This document shows, piece after piece, positions 37,740 to 46,761 of a stretch of DNA of 64,000 bases. The stretch is from Nocardia nova. Its GTDB lineage: Bacteria > Actinomycetota > Actinomycetes > Mycobacteriales > Mycobacteriaceae. Numbering within the stretch: position 1 is the first letter of the stretch; each line of letters begins with the position of its first letter. The stretch spans positions 186,001 through 250,000 of the forward strand of contig NZ_PSZE01000007.1 in the NCBI RefSeq assembly GCF_002933465.1, in the 5' to 3' direction. Position numbers and translations under genes: made by a program. Under the pieces are notes generated by a model. It was not told the origin of the DNA and did not search any database. It saw only the letters and a list, made by a program, of their open reading frames with translations.

Positions 37740-38762
37740 ATGACGCACCGCAACGGGCGTGCCGAAACCGTGTGCCGCGCAAGCCGACCGGCGGCGCAAC
37801 AGGATGGGGTCGCCGGGCTGCACCGGCGCCGAGACGCGGTGTCGGCAGGGGTCGGCGACGACGAGATCCGGCGGCGGTGCGCGATCGGGAGCTGGCGGCG
37901 GGTGCGGCGCGGGGCGTACGCCGAGGCCTCGTTACTCGCGGAGTTGGACGACGTGGCGCGGCACCGGCTGGCGGTGGCGGCGCTGCTGCCGGAGATGGCG
38001 GCCGATGCCGTGGTGAGCCACCAATCGGCGGCGGTCATGCTGGGTGCGCCGATGTCCCCGGCACTGCTGGACCGCGTCCACGTGACGCGCAATCGACGCC
38101 ACGGCGGGCGCATCAAACCGAATCTGAAGGTCCACTGCGCACCGGTCACCGTCGTGGCCGAACGGCAGGGGCTGCTGGTCACCAGTCCCGCCCGTACGGT
38201 CATCGATCTGGCTCGCACACTTCCGTTCGAATCAGCGGTGGTCGTCGGCGATGCCCTCGCCCGCGAATTCGGCGTCACCGCACCGGCATTGGCACGCGAA
38301 CTGGCCTGCGCCCGGGGTCGGCGCGGCGTCGACGGCGCGCGGCACGTGATCGGTTTTCTCGATCCGCGCAGCGGCGGAGTCGAGCACTCCCGGATCCGCG
38401 TGCTGCTGCGGTTGCTCGGGTTCCCGCCGGCGGCCGCGGGTGGAGTGATCCATGCCGACGACGGGAGAGTGCTGGGGACGGCCGATCTGTATCTCGGCCG
38501 AACCGGAGTGGTGCTCGAGGTCGACGGGCACCGGCCGATCAGAGCGCGAGCCCATGGCGGGCCGTCGCGCCGAACGCCGGATGCGGTGTTGCGGCGCTAT
38601 GGATTTCAGCTGGTCCGCACCACCTGGCGCGGTTTGAGTGCGGGAGGCACCGCGGAGCGCGTGCACGCCGCGCTGAGCCGGGCCCGCGAGCAGCGGCCCC
38701 GGGGCTACATCCGCCCCGCACCCCTCGAAGCGCCGACGCCACTGCGGCTGCGTGCGCTGTGA
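37740..38762 (+). CDS. AbiEi-like antitoxin-domain / DUF559-type protein
   Basis: From the ATG at 37740 the protein has 340 residues. Residues 25-70 look like the winged-helix AbiEi_4 domain (VSAGVGDDEIRRRCAIGSWRRVRRGAYA), the middle has HQSAAVMLGAPMS and LLVTSPARTVIDLART, and the end has a Vsr/DUF559-like part with TADLYLGRTGVVLEVDGH. Such proteins are common and multicopy in actinomycetes. Although the N-terminal domain is shared with type IV antitoxins, no AbiEii-like nucleotidyltransferase toxin gene is beside it. The longer frame to 37488 is a leader. Function unknown; stand-alone gene. Confidence 0.78.
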   Translation: MTHRNGRAETVCRASRPAAQQDGVAGLHRRRDAVSAGVGDDEIRRRCAIGSWRRVRRGAYAEASLLAELDDVARHRLAVAALLPEMAADAVVSHQSAAVMLGAPMSPALLDRVHVTRNRRHGGRIKPNLKVHCAPVTVVAERQGLLVTSPARTVIDLARTLPFESAVVVGDALAREFGVTAPALARELACARGRRGVDGARHVIGFLDPRSGGVEHSRIRVLLRLLGFPPAAAGGVIHADDGRVLGTADLYLGRTGVVLEVDGHRPIRARAHGGPSRRTPDAVLRRYGFQLVRTTWRGLSAGGTAERVHAALSRAREQRPRGYIRPAPLEAPTPLRLRAL

Positions 38763-38807
38763 CGACCACGATCGGCTCGGCCCGCCCCGACCTGTTAGCG
38801 TCGCTGC

Positions 38808-39293
38808 ATGGCTGGAGCACTGTGCCCCGGGTCCTTCGATCCGGTGACCAACGGGCATATCGACGTCATCTCGCGCGCGGCCGCGCAGTTCGACGAGGTC
38901 GTCGTGACCGTGATGATCAACAAGAGCAAGCAGGGCATGTTCAGCGTCGACGAGCGGATCGAGATGTTGCGCGAGGCGACCGCCGATCTGCCCAACGTGC
39001 GAATCGAATCCTGGTACGGGCTGCTGGTCGATTTCGCTCGCGAACAGGGCATCACCGCCATGGTCAAAGGTCTGCGCGATGCCACCGATCTCGGATACGA
39101 GATGCAGATGGCCCAGATGAACAAGCACCTCTCGGGCGTCGACACCTACTTCCTGGCCACTAACCCGGCCCTCAGCTTCCTGTCCAGTTCGCTGGTCAAG
39201 GAGGTGGCGACCTTCGGTGGCGACGTCACCGGGATGTTGCCGCCGGCCGTGCACAAACGCCTGCTCGCGCGCATCGCCGAACGCCGCGGCTGA
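38808..39293 (+). CDS. coaD: Phosphopantetheine adenylyltransferase
   Basis: The 161-residue enzyme makes dephospho-CoA from 4'-phosphopantetheine and ATP, the fourth coenzyme A step. It begins [20 protein letters not shown] with the TxGH nucleotidyltransferase motif, continues [15 protein letters not shown] and ends with [20 protein letters not shown], the ISSS-type motif (here LSSS). Length and sequence are normal. rsmD, its usual neighbour, is convergent here, as expected from mycobacteria where both lie together, but with changed orientation. Confidence 0.97.
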   Translation: MAGALCPGSFDPVTNGHIDVISRAAAQFDEVVVTVMINKSKQGMFSVDERIEMLREATADLPNVRIESWYGLLVDFAREQGITAMVKGLRDATDLGYEMQMAQMNKHLSGVDTYFLATNPALSFLSSSLVKEVATFGGDVTGMLPPAVHKRLLARIAERRG

Positions 39294-39320
39294 GCGGGAG
39301 GCCGCGCCGAAAAGGCGCCA

Positions 39321-39362
39321 CGCAGTAGAAGGCTCGGTGTAGAAGGCACGGTGCAGAAGGCC
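39321..39362 (+). repeat. Three 14-bp tandem repeats after coaD
   Basis: CGCAGTAGAAGGCT, CGGTGTAGAAGGCA and CGGTGCAGAAGGCC follow each other without spacing in the 158-base gap between convergent coaD and rsmD. A small hairpin (GCGCC-GAAAA-GGCGC, 39304-39318) precedes them and may end coaD transcription. No gene is visible in the gap. Confidence 0.8.
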
Positions 39363-39451
39363 CGACAAAGACGAATCCCACGGCGGCGAGGTCGCCGCTG
39401 TGGCGGACGTTGTCACCGAGCAACGGCTGCCGGGTCCGAGCACGAGCCGGA

Positions 39452-40009
39452 TCAACCGTGGTATTCGGCGAGGTCGATGCGAGTCTCGCCGTAGCGACGG
39501 GGCTTCAATGGCGAATACCCCGGCGGCCACGCGGTTTCCGGTGACCGGGCCGAGCGCTCCACGACGATCAGGGCGTCCTCGTACAGCCAGCCGTTGGCCG
39601 ACAAGGCCCGCAGGTCGGCCTCGACAGCGGCGTCGCCAACCGCGTAGGGCGGGTCGGACAGCACCAGGTCGTATGGCTCGGCCGGTGCTGTCGCCAGCAC
39701 GGAAGCGACTGTGCCCGGGCGCAATTCGGCGCCGGGCACATCCAGATCCGCGATATTTCCGCGAATCACCGCGGCCGCCTTGCGATCGGATTCGACCAGC
39801 AGCGCATGGGACGCACCGCGCGACAGTGCCTCCAGACCGAGGGCCCCGGAACCGGCATAGAGGTCGAGTACCCGGATGCCGTCGACATCCATGCGCGCGG
39901 TGAGCGCGTTGAACAGCGCTTCCCGCACCCGGTCCGAGGTCGGCCTGGTCCCCGTGGGCGGAACCCGCAGCCGCCGGCCGCCGGCCACGCCCGCGACGAT
40001 CCGGGTCAC
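39452..40009 (-). CDS. rsmD: 16S rRNA (guanine966-N2)-methyltransferase RsmD
   Basis: From the GTG at 40009 the product has 185 residues: VTRIVAGVAGGRRLRVPP, then RPTSDRVREALFNALTAR, the SAM loop VLDLYAGSGALGLEALSRGA and the catalytic motif DLVLSDPPYAVGD. RsmD methylates G966 of 16S rRNA on the small subunit. The frame upstream to 40147 is not protein-like. It is 156 bases downstream of pyc on the same strand, the same order as in mycobacteria. Confidence 0.95.
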   Translation of the reverse strand: MTRIVAGVAGGRRLRVPPTGTRPTSDRVREALFNALTARMDVDGIRVLDLYAGSGALGLEALSRGASHALLVESDRKAAAVIRGNIADLDVPGAELRPGTVASVLATAPAEPYDLVLSDPPYAVGDAAVEADLRALSANGWLYEDALIVVERSARSPETAWPPGYSPLKPRRYGETRIDLAEYHG

Positions 40010-40165
40010 CGCGATGCCTCCGCCACGGCAAGCCGAGGGCGCGCGGCCGTGTGGGCGGGTCGGCCCCGCCCACACGACGACATCGACCGGTCCACCGGCA
40101 TACGGTGTGCGTGACCGATCACTGCCGGCCCTCGCCCCGCGCCCCACTGTGGCTGACCGGCATCG

Positions 40166-43100
40166 TCATTCGGCCGATGTCTCGTTCATGCGCAGTTCCA
40201 CCAGCAGGTCGCCGCCTTCGACCTGCTGCACCGTGCCGATCGCGACCCGGGCGACGACGCCGGCGCGGGGTGCGGTGATGGCGGCTTCCATCTTCATGGC
40301 CTCGATGGTGCCGACCGTGTCGCCGGCGGCGACCGTGTCGCCCTCGCCGACGGTCAGCGTGACGACACCGGCGAAGGGTGCGGCGATGTGACCGGCGTTG
40401 TTCTTGTCGGCCTTCTCCGCCACCGGAACCTCGCTGGCGATCGAGCGGTCGCGCACCTGTACCGGACGCAGCTGCCCGTTGAGGATGCACATCACCGTCC
40501 GCATACCGCGCTCGTCCGGCTCCGAGATCGCCTCGAGGCCGATGAGCAGGGTGACGCCCTTCTCCAGTTCGACGCGGTGTTCCTCACCGTGGCGCAGACC
40601 ATAGAAGAACTGGTTCGCAGACAAGCCGGTGGTGTCGCCGTACTTCTCCCGATGCGCCAGAAATTCCGCGGTGGGAGCGGGAAACAGCAACCGGTTCAAC
40701 GTCTCTCGGCGCTGCTGGGACGAACCGTCCAGTGCCGCGGCGTCTTCGGCGGTCAGCGGCACTTCCGGCTTCGCCGGGCCGCGACCTTCGAGAGCGCGGC
40801 TGCGGAAGGGTTCGGGCCAGCCACCCGCCGGGGTGCCGAGTTCGCCACGCAGGAAACCGATAACCGAGTCCGGAATGTCGTAGCGCGCCGGGTCGGTGGC
40901 GAAATCCTCCACGTCCACCCCCGACCCGACCAGTGACAACGCGAGGTCACCGACCACCTTGGAGGACGGGGTGACCTTCACCAGCCGGCCCAGCAGCCGG
41001 TCGGCGGCCGCGTATTTCGCCTCGACCTCCTCGAACCGATCGCCCAGCCCGAGCGCGATGGCCTGCTGCCGCAGATTCGACAGCTGCCCGCCCGGAATCT
41101 CGTGGTGATATACCCGGCCCGTCGGCCCCGGCAACCCGGATTCGAAGGGCGCGTACACCTTTCGCAACGCCTCCCAATACGGCTCGAGGTCGCAGACCGC
41201 ATCGAGGCGCAGCCCGGTGTCGTAGGGCGAATGCGCTGCCGCGGCGACGATCGCCGAGAGCGCGGGCTGGCTCGTGGTGCCGGCCATCGGCGCGCTCGCC
41301 CCGTCCACGGCGTCGGCGCCGGCCTGCCAGGCGGCCAGGTAGGTGGCGAGCTGGCCGCCCGGGGTGTCGTGGGTGTGCACGTGCACCGGCAGATCGAAGT
41401 TGCTGCGCAGCGCCGTCACCAGCGTGTGCGCCGCCGGCGCCCGCAACAGCCCGGCCATGTCCTTGATGCCGATCACGTGCGCGCCGGCCTCGACGATCTG
41501 CTCGGCGAGCTTCAGGTAGTAGTCGAGGGTGTAGAGGTTCTCGTCCGGATTCGACAGATCACCGGTGTAGGACATCGCGACCTCGGCCAGCGCGGTCCCG
41601 GTCTCACGTACCGCGTCGATCGCCGGCCGCATCTGATCCACATTGTTCAGCGCGTCGAAGATCCGGAAGATGTCGATACCCGTATCGGTGGCCTCGCGCA
41701 CGAACGCCCGCGTCACCTGCTCCGGATACGGCGTGTAACCGACGGTGTTGCGCCCACGCAGCAACATCTGCAGACAGATGTTCGGAATCGCCTCCCGCAG
41801 CGCCGCCAGCCGCTCCCACGGGTCCTCGTACAGGAAGCGCAGCGCCACATCGTAGGTCGCGCCACCCCAGCATTCGACCGACAGCAGTTCCGGGGTCATC
41901 CGCGCCACGTGCCCAGCCACCGTCAGCAGACCGCGCGTGCGCACCCGCGTCGCGAGCAGCGACTGATGGGCATCACGGAACGTGGTGTCGGTGACGCCGA
42001 CCGCGTCGCGCTCCCGCATCCACCGCGCGAACCCCTCGGGCCCCAGCTCCAGCAACCGCTGCCGGGTGCCGTCCGGCGGCGGCGCACTCAGATCGATCGC
42101 CGGCAGCTTGTCGTGCGGATATACCGCCGTCGGCCGCTCACCGTGCGGCTTGTTCACCGTCACATCCGCCAGATAGCGCAGAATGCGGGTTCCGCGGTCG
42201 GCCGAACCGCGCTGGGTCAGCAACTCCGGGCGCTCGTCGATGAACGAGGTGGTGATCCGTCCGGCCCGGAAATCCGGATCGTCGAGAACGGCCTGCAGGA
42301 ACGGGATGTTGGTGGCCACGCCGCGGATGCGGAATTCCGCCACCGCGCGCCGGGCCCGCGCCACCGCCGCGCCGAAGTCGCGACCGCGACAGGTCAGCTT
42401 GACCAGCATGGAGTCGAAGTGGGCGCCGACCTCGGCGCCGAGATTCGCACCGCCGTCGAGCCGGATGCCACCGCCGCCGGGCGAGCGGTAGGCGGTGATG
42501 CGGCCGGTGTCGGGACGGAATCCGTTGGCCGGATCCTCGGTCGTGATCCGGCACTGCAGCGCGGCACCGTGAATCGACACGCTGTCCTGACTCAGCCCCA
42601 GATCCGCCAGCGACTCCCCGGACGCGATGCGCAACTGCGACTGCACCAGATCCACGTCGGTGATCTCCTCGGTCACCGTGTGCTCGACCTGGATCCGCGG
42701 GTTCATCTCGATGAACACGTGATGGCCGCGCTCGTCGAGCAGGAACTCCACGGTGCCCGCGCACGAGTACCCGATCTGGCGCGCGAACGCCACCGCGTCC
42801 GCGCACATACGTTCGCGCAGTGCGGGATCCAGATTCGGCGCGGGCGCCAGCTCGATCACCTTCTGATGCCGCCGCTGCAGCGAACAGTCGCGCTCGAACA
42901 GATGCATGACGTTGCCGTGCTGATCGGCCAGGATCTGTACCTCGATATGCCGCGGGTTGATCACGGCCTGCTCGAGGAAGACCGTCGCGTCCCCGAACGC
43001 CGATTCCGCCTCGCGCATCGCGGCCTCGATCGCCTCGCGCAGCTGCACCCGATCCGCCACCCGGCGCATACCGCGACCGCCACCGCCGGCGACCGCCTTC

Positions 43101-43570
43101 ACGAACACCGGGAATTCCATCTCCTCCGATGCCCGCAGCAGCTCCTCGACATCGGCCGAGGGCGCGCTGGAGTTCAGCACCGGAAGCCCGGCCTCCTTCG
43201 CCGCCGCGATGGCCCGCGCCTTGTTACCGGTCAGTTCGAGCACCTCGGCCGAGGGGCCGATGAAGGTGATGCCCTCGGCCGCGCACGCCGCGGCGAGGTC
43301 CGGATTCTCCGACAGGAAGCCGTAGCCGGGGTAGACCGCATCGGCGCCGGCGGACTTGGCGGCGCTGATGATCTCGGGAATCGAGAGGTAGGCGCGCACC
43401 GGATGTCCGGGGACACCGATCTGGTACGACTCGTCGGCCTTGAGGCGATGCACCGAGTTGCGATCTTCGTAGGGGAAAACCGCCACGGTGCCGATGCCGA
43501 GTTCGTAAGCGGCACGGAAGGCACGGATGGCGATTTCCCCGCGGTTGGCGACCAGCACTTTGGAGAACAT
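40166..43570 (-). CDS. pyc: Pyruvate carboxylase
   Basis: The 1134-residue biotin enzyme carboxylates pyruvate to oxaloacetate, refilling the TCA cycle. The biotin carboxylase part (1-450) starts MFSKVLVANRGEIAIRAFRA and has the ATP-grasp loop KAVAGGGGRGMR and the motif EMNPRIQVEHTVTEE. The carboxyltransferase part (about 530-830) has TDTTFRDAHQSLLATRVRT and the metal/Lys region HVIGIKDMAGL. The PYC/OADA conserved part follows, and the biotinyl domain ends the protein with IEAMKMEAAI, where Lys is biotinylated. All parts are on one chain with normal length. The start ATG has only a weak ribosome site. Confidence 0.98.
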   Translation of the reverse strand: MFSKVLVANRGEIAIRAFRAAYELGIGTVAVFPYEDRNSVHRLKADESYQIGVPGHPVRAYLSIPEIISAAKSAGADAVYPGYGFLSENPDLAAACAAEGITFIGPSAEVLELTGNKARAIAAAKEAGLPVLNSSAPSADVEELLRASEEMEFPVFVKAVAGGGGRGMRRVADRVQLREAIEAAMREAESAFGDATVFLEQAVINPRHIEVQILADQHGNVMHLFERDCSLQRRHQKVIELAPAPNLDPALRERMCADAVAFARQIGYSCAGTVEFLLDERGHHVFIEMNPRIQVEHTVTEEITDVDLVQSQLRIASGESLADLGLSQDSVSIHGAALQCRITTEDPANGFRPDTGRITAYRSPGGGGIRLDGGANLGAEVGAHFDSMLVKLTCRGRDFGAAVARARRAVAEFRIRGVATNIPFLQAVLDDPDFRAGRITTSFIDERPELLTQRGSADRGTRILRYLADVTVNKPHGERPTAVYPHDKLPAIDLSAPPPDGTRQRLLELGPEGFARWMRERDAVGVTDTTFRDAHQSLLATRVRTRGLLTVAGHVARMTPELLSVECWGGATYDVALRFLYEDPWERLAALREAIPNICLQMLLRGRNTVGYTPYPEQVTRAFVREATDTGIDIFRIFDALNNVDQMRPAIDAVRETGTALAEVAMSYTGDLSNPDENLYTLDYYLKLAEQIVEAGAHVIGIKDMAGLLRAPAAHTLVTALRSNFDLPVHVHTHDTPGGQLATYLAAWQAGADAVDGASAPMAGTTSQPALSAIVAAAAHSPYDTGLRLDAVCDLEPYWEALRKVYAPFESGLPGPTGRVYHHEIPGGQLSNLRQQAIALGLGDRFEEVEAKYAAADRLLGRLVKVTPSSKVVGDLALSLVGSGVDVEDFATDPARYDIPDSVIGFLRGELGTPAGGWPEPFRSRALEGRGPAKPEVPLTAEDAAALDGSSQQRRETLNRLLFPAPTAEFLAHREKYGDTTGLSANQFFYGLRHGEEHRVELEKGVTLLIGLEAISEPDERGMRTVMCILNGQLRPVQVRDRSIASEVPVAEKADKNNAGHIAAPFAGVVTLTVGEGDTVAAGDTVGTIEAMKMEAAITAPRAGVVARVAIGTVQQVEGGDLLVELRMNETSAE

Positions 43571-43796
43571 TCGATAAAGGTACCTGCCCGGCGAGCTGGG
43601 CCGAACAGTGAATACGGCTTCGCAGCCATCCTCACAAACCGGATCGGCGAGTCTGCGAAGTTGTGTTCTTCCAGCGAAAACATCTGCGGCTGGGCGGCCG
43701 GCGTTTCCTTGCCGATCGCGGTCGATTAGGCTCGGTAACGCAGCTGGTTCGCTGCCGTCGACGAGTTGGAGCCCCGAGCGTCGCGCGCAGCGTCGA

Positions 43797-43986
43797 AACC
43801 GGTCCTCGCGGGCCGGCGAGAGGGAACCCGGTGAGAATCCGGGACTGTCCCGCAGCGGTGAACAGGAACGACCGCCGTCATGAGCACTGGATCCCTTCCG
43901 GGAAGCGACGGCCAGTAGGCGACATCCGGGGCCCCTCCGGACCGGTCCGCACGACCGATGCCTGTGAGTCCGAAGACCTGCCGGTT
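43797..43986 (+). ncRNA. Cobalamin (adenosylcobalamin) riboswitch of metE
   Basis: This stretch has the full cobalamin consensus: GAGGGAACCCGGTGAGAATC, then GGGACTGTCCCGCAGCGGTG (the B12 box core), later GACGGCCAGTAGG, and GTCCGAAGACCTGCC at the end. The closing stem pairs AACCGG (43797) with CCGGTT (43981). High cobalamin would fold the aptamer and cut metE expression, because the B12-dependent MetH then suffices. The bases 43571-43796 in front hold no gene and must contain the pyc and metE promoters. Confidence 0.95.
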
Positions 43987-44048
43987 GTGCCGGATACGCC
44001 GTATCCGGCGGTCACCGCCTCGTGGATCGGGCGGACGGACCCGTGGCA

Positions 44049-44077
44049 CACCGGAAATCCGGTGCGGCAGTGTTTTT
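44049..44077 (+). terminator. Attenuator hairpin of the cobalamin riboswitch
   Basis: CACCGG-AAAT-CCGGTG (44049-44064) is followed after 8 bases by a run of five T, so it looks like an intrinsic terminator between the riboswitch and the metE start at 44133. It is a likely expression platform, formed when the aptamer is bound. The position and T run are seen directly; the switching is inferred. Confidence 0.7.
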
Positions 44078-44132
44078 CGGGGCTTCGTCCGTCGTGCGGC
44101 GGTGATCTGTGGCTTCCAGTTTGGAGAACACC

Positions 44133-46403
44133 GTGACTGTCACAACGCATACTCGTTTCACCGCAACGGTTCTGGGCCTGCCGCGCATCGGGCCGCGGCG
44201 CGAACTCAAACGTGCCGTCGAAAGCTATTGGGCCGGACGGATCGACGCCGCCGAACTCGAACGCGTCGCCCGGCAGCTGCGCGCGCAGGGCTGGTCGGCA
44301 GCGCAGGCCGCCGGACTCGACGCGGTACCGGTGGGCACCTTCTCGTTCTACGACCAGATGCTCGATACCGCGGTCATGCTGGGCGCGCTGCCGCCGCGGG
44401 TGGCCGGCATCGGCGATCGGCTGGATCGCTATTTCGCGGCCGCGCGCGGCGCCGAGGGCAGCGAACCGCTGGAGATGACCAAATGGTTCGACACCAACTA
44501 CCACTATCTGGTGCCGGAGATCGGCCCGGACACCCGATTCGCCCTCGACCCGTCGACCCTGTTGGGCGAGTTGCGCGAGGCGCGTGAGCTGGGCATTCCC
44601 GCGCGCCCGGTGGTGATCGGCCCGGTGACCTTCCTGGCCCTGTCCAAGGGTGTCGACGGCGTCGCGCCGATGGACCGGCTGGCCGAGCTGATCCCGCTCT
44701 ACCGCGACCTGCTGGACCGACTTGCCGACGCGGGCGCCGTCTGGGTCCAGATCGACGAGCCGGCCCTGGTGTGCGACCTCTCCGAGGCCGAGCTCGACAC
44801 CGTGCGCACCGCCTACGCCGAACTGAGCGCCGGGGACCGGCGGCCGAGCATCCTGGTGGCCACGTACTTCGGCTCCCCGGGCCCCGCACTGAGCGCCCTG
44901 GCCGCCACGCCGGTCGAGGGCGTGGCGCTGGATTTCCGTTCCGGCACTACCGTTTCCGAGGTCGCGGCGGTCCCCGCCCTGGCGGACAAGCTGGTGGTCG
45001 CCGGAGTGGTAGACGGCCGCAATATCTGGCGCACGGACCTGGAAGCGGCGCTGAGTGAGCTGGCGACCCTGCTGGGTTCGGTCGGCGCGCTGGCGGTCTC
45101 GACCTCGAGCTCGCTGCTACATGTGCCGTATTCGCTGGCCGCGGAGTCCGGCCTGGATCCGGTGCTGCGATCGTGGCTGGCGTTCGGCGCCGAGAAGATG
45201 GACGAGGTGCGGATATTGGCGCACGCGGTCGGTGCGGGCACCGTCGCGGTCGCCGCGGAGCTCGCCGCATCGCGCGCCGCGATCGAGAGCCGCCACCGCG
45301 ATCCGCGCCTGCAGAACGCGGCTGTGCGGGCCCGGCTCGCCGGCCTCGGCGAGGATCGAGCGCGGCGGGCACCGGCGCGCCGCCGTCGCGAGCTGCAGAG
45401 CGCACAGCTGCGCCTGCCGCTGCTGCCCACAACCACGATCGGCTCCTTTCCGCAGACCACCGCGATCCGCACCGCCCGCGCCGAGCTGCGCGCCGGCGCG
45501 ATCGACGACGCGCAGTATCGCGAGCGGATGCGCGCCGAGATCGCGGATGTGGTTGCGCTCCAGGAGAATCTGGGGCTCGACGTCCTCGTGCACGGTGAAC
45601 CCGAGCGCAACGACATGGTCCAGTACTTCGCCGAACAACTCGATGGATTCGCCGCCACCGACAACGGCTGGGTGCAGTCCTACGGCACCCGCTGCGTGCG
45701 CCCGCCGATCCTCTACGGCGATGTCGTTCGCACCGGGCCGATGACCGTCGAGTGGATCACCTACGCCCAATCGCTGACCGGCAAGCCGGTCAAGGGCATG
45801 CTCACCGGCCCGGTCACGATACTGGCGTGGTCGTTCGTGCGCGACGATCAGCCGCTCGCCGAGACCGCGCGGCAGGTGGCGCTGGCCATTCGGGACGAGA
45901 CGGTGGACTTGGAGGCCGCCGGAATCCGTATCGTCCAGGTCGACGAGCCCGCGCTGCGCGAGCTGCTGCCGCTGCGCCGCGGTGATCAGCAGCGGTACCT
46001 GGACTGGGCGGTGGGCGCGTTCCGCCTGGCCACCGCCGGGGTTCGCGACGACACCCAGATCCACACCCATCTGTGCTACTCGGAATTCGGCGAGATCATC
46101 GGCGCCATCGCGGCATTGGACGCCGATGTCACATCCGTGGAGGCGGCGCGCTCGCATATGGAGATCCTCGACGATCTCATCGCCGCCGGGTACGCGCTCG
46201 GTATCGGGCCCGGTGTCTACGACATCCACTCACCGCGGGTTCCGAGTGTGGCCGAGATCGAGAACTCACTGCGTGAAGCGATGAAAGCCGTTCCGGCGGA
46301 GCGGTTGTGGGTGAATCCGGACTGCGGCCTCAAGACCCGCGGCCGCGCCGAGGTGGAGGCGTCGCTGCGCAATATGGTCGAGGCGGCCGCGCTGGTGCGC
46401 TGA
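44133..46403 (+). CDS. metE: Cobalamin-independent methionine synthase MetE
   Basis: The 756-residue enzyme transfers the methyl group of methyltetrahydrofolate to homocysteine without B12. I use the GTG at 44133 after TTGGAG; a GTG at 44109 is possible. The N-half starts with [22 protein letters not shown], the C-half begins [19 protein letters not shown]. Zinc/homocysteine ligands are in [12 protein letters not shown] and [31 protein letters not shown] and [15 protein letters not shown] are also standard. The full double-barrel length is kept. Regulation by the upstream cobalamin riboswitch implies that the strain also has MetH. Confidence 0.98.
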   Translation: MTVTTHTRFTATVLGLPRIGPRRELKRAVESYWAGRIDAAELERVARQLRAQGWSAAQAAGLDAVPVGTFSFYDQMLDTAVMLGALPPRVAGIGDRLDRYFAAARGAEGSEPLEMTKWFDTNYHYLVPEIGPDTRFALDPSTLLGELREARELGIPARPVVIGPVTFLALSKGVDGVAPMDRLAELIPLYRDLLDRLADAGAVWVQIDEPALVCDLSEAELDTVRTAYAELSAGDRRPSILVATYFGSPGPALSALAATPVEGVALDFRSGTTVSEVAAVPALADKLVVAGVVDGRNIWRTDLEAALSELATLLGSVGALAVSTSSSLLHVPYSLAAESGLDPVLRSWLAFGAEKMDEVRILAHAVGAGTVAVAAELAASRAAIESRHRDPRLQNAAVRARLAGLGEDRARRAPARRRRELQSAQLRLPLLPTTTIGSFPQTTAIRTARAELRAGAIDDAQYRERMRAEIADVVALQENLGLDVLVHGEPERNDMVQYFAEQLDGFAATDNGWVQSYGTRCVRPPILYGDVVRTGPMTVEWITYAQSLTGKPVKGMLTGPVTILAWSFVRDDQPLAETARQVALAIRDETVDLEAAGIRIVQVDEPALRELLPLRRGDQQRYLDWAVGAFRLATAGVRDDTQIHTHLCYSEFGEIIGAIAALDADVTSVEAARSHMEILDDLIAAGYALGIGPGVYDIHSPRVPSVAEIENSLREAMKAVPAERLWVNPDCGLKTRGRAEVEASLRNMVEAAALVR

Positions 46404-46409
46404 TTCGGC

Positions 46410-46446
46410 CCGGTCGGCGACTCGCCGCATGCGGGTCGCCGACCGG
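46410..46446 (+). terminator. Strong GC-rich hairpin after metE
   Basis: Perfect 12-base arms CCGGTCGGCGAC and GTCGCCGACCGG with a 13-base loop start 7 bases after the metE stop. There is no T run, as often in actinomycetes. The remaining gap up to 46761 shows no gene; its right end carries the candidate RamB-type sites. Confidence 0.7.
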
Positions 46447-46721
46447 CGGGACGGGCCGCGATCGCGACCGGTCGTCCGAATGCGAATCCCGTGCCGGGTC
46501 CGCGGGCGGCGCCGGCCGGTTGTCGCGGCGAATGCCGAAATCCCGCACTTGGCCCAGCAGCCTTTCCGGCAACCTTTTCCACTCGGTAGTTCACCACCCC
46601 CGAGCAGCGCTTCCGCTACCGTGCACCTACCGGATCCGGCCGCAACTTCGCACGCTACGCATCACCGAAGTTGATCAAAACTCCTTGCAACAGCAGATTT
46701 TTGTGCGTGCCGAGTAGCGAA

Positions 46722-46737
46722 ATTGCAATGATTGCGA
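46722..46737. promoter_or_regulatory. Candidate autoregulatory TTGC(A/G)A sites before the RamB-like gene
   Basis: ATTGCAAT (46722-46729) is a perfect palindrome followed directly by GATTGCGA; a further TTGCAA lies at 46685-46690. RamB of Corynebacterium binds A(A/G)TTTGCAAA-like sites and represses itself, and these elements lie 25-75 bases before the start of the RamB-like gene. The link is by resemblance only. Confidence 0.35.
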
Positions 46738-46761
46738 AGGCGGAAAGGTAGCATCTGCGGC

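Noticed and set aside
37740..38762. Complete type IV toxin-antitoxin system at the AbiEi-like gene
   Set aside because: No nucleotidyltransferase toxin gene is adjacent; coaD follows directly.
41102..43729. 875-codon open frame on the plus strand opposite pyc
   Set aside because: All biotin-enzyme motifs are on the minus strand; the antisense frame has low-complexity His/Arg/Gly content and is a codon-bias shadow. The same holds for long antisense frames at 7646-9625, 10326-12659 and 28588-31011.
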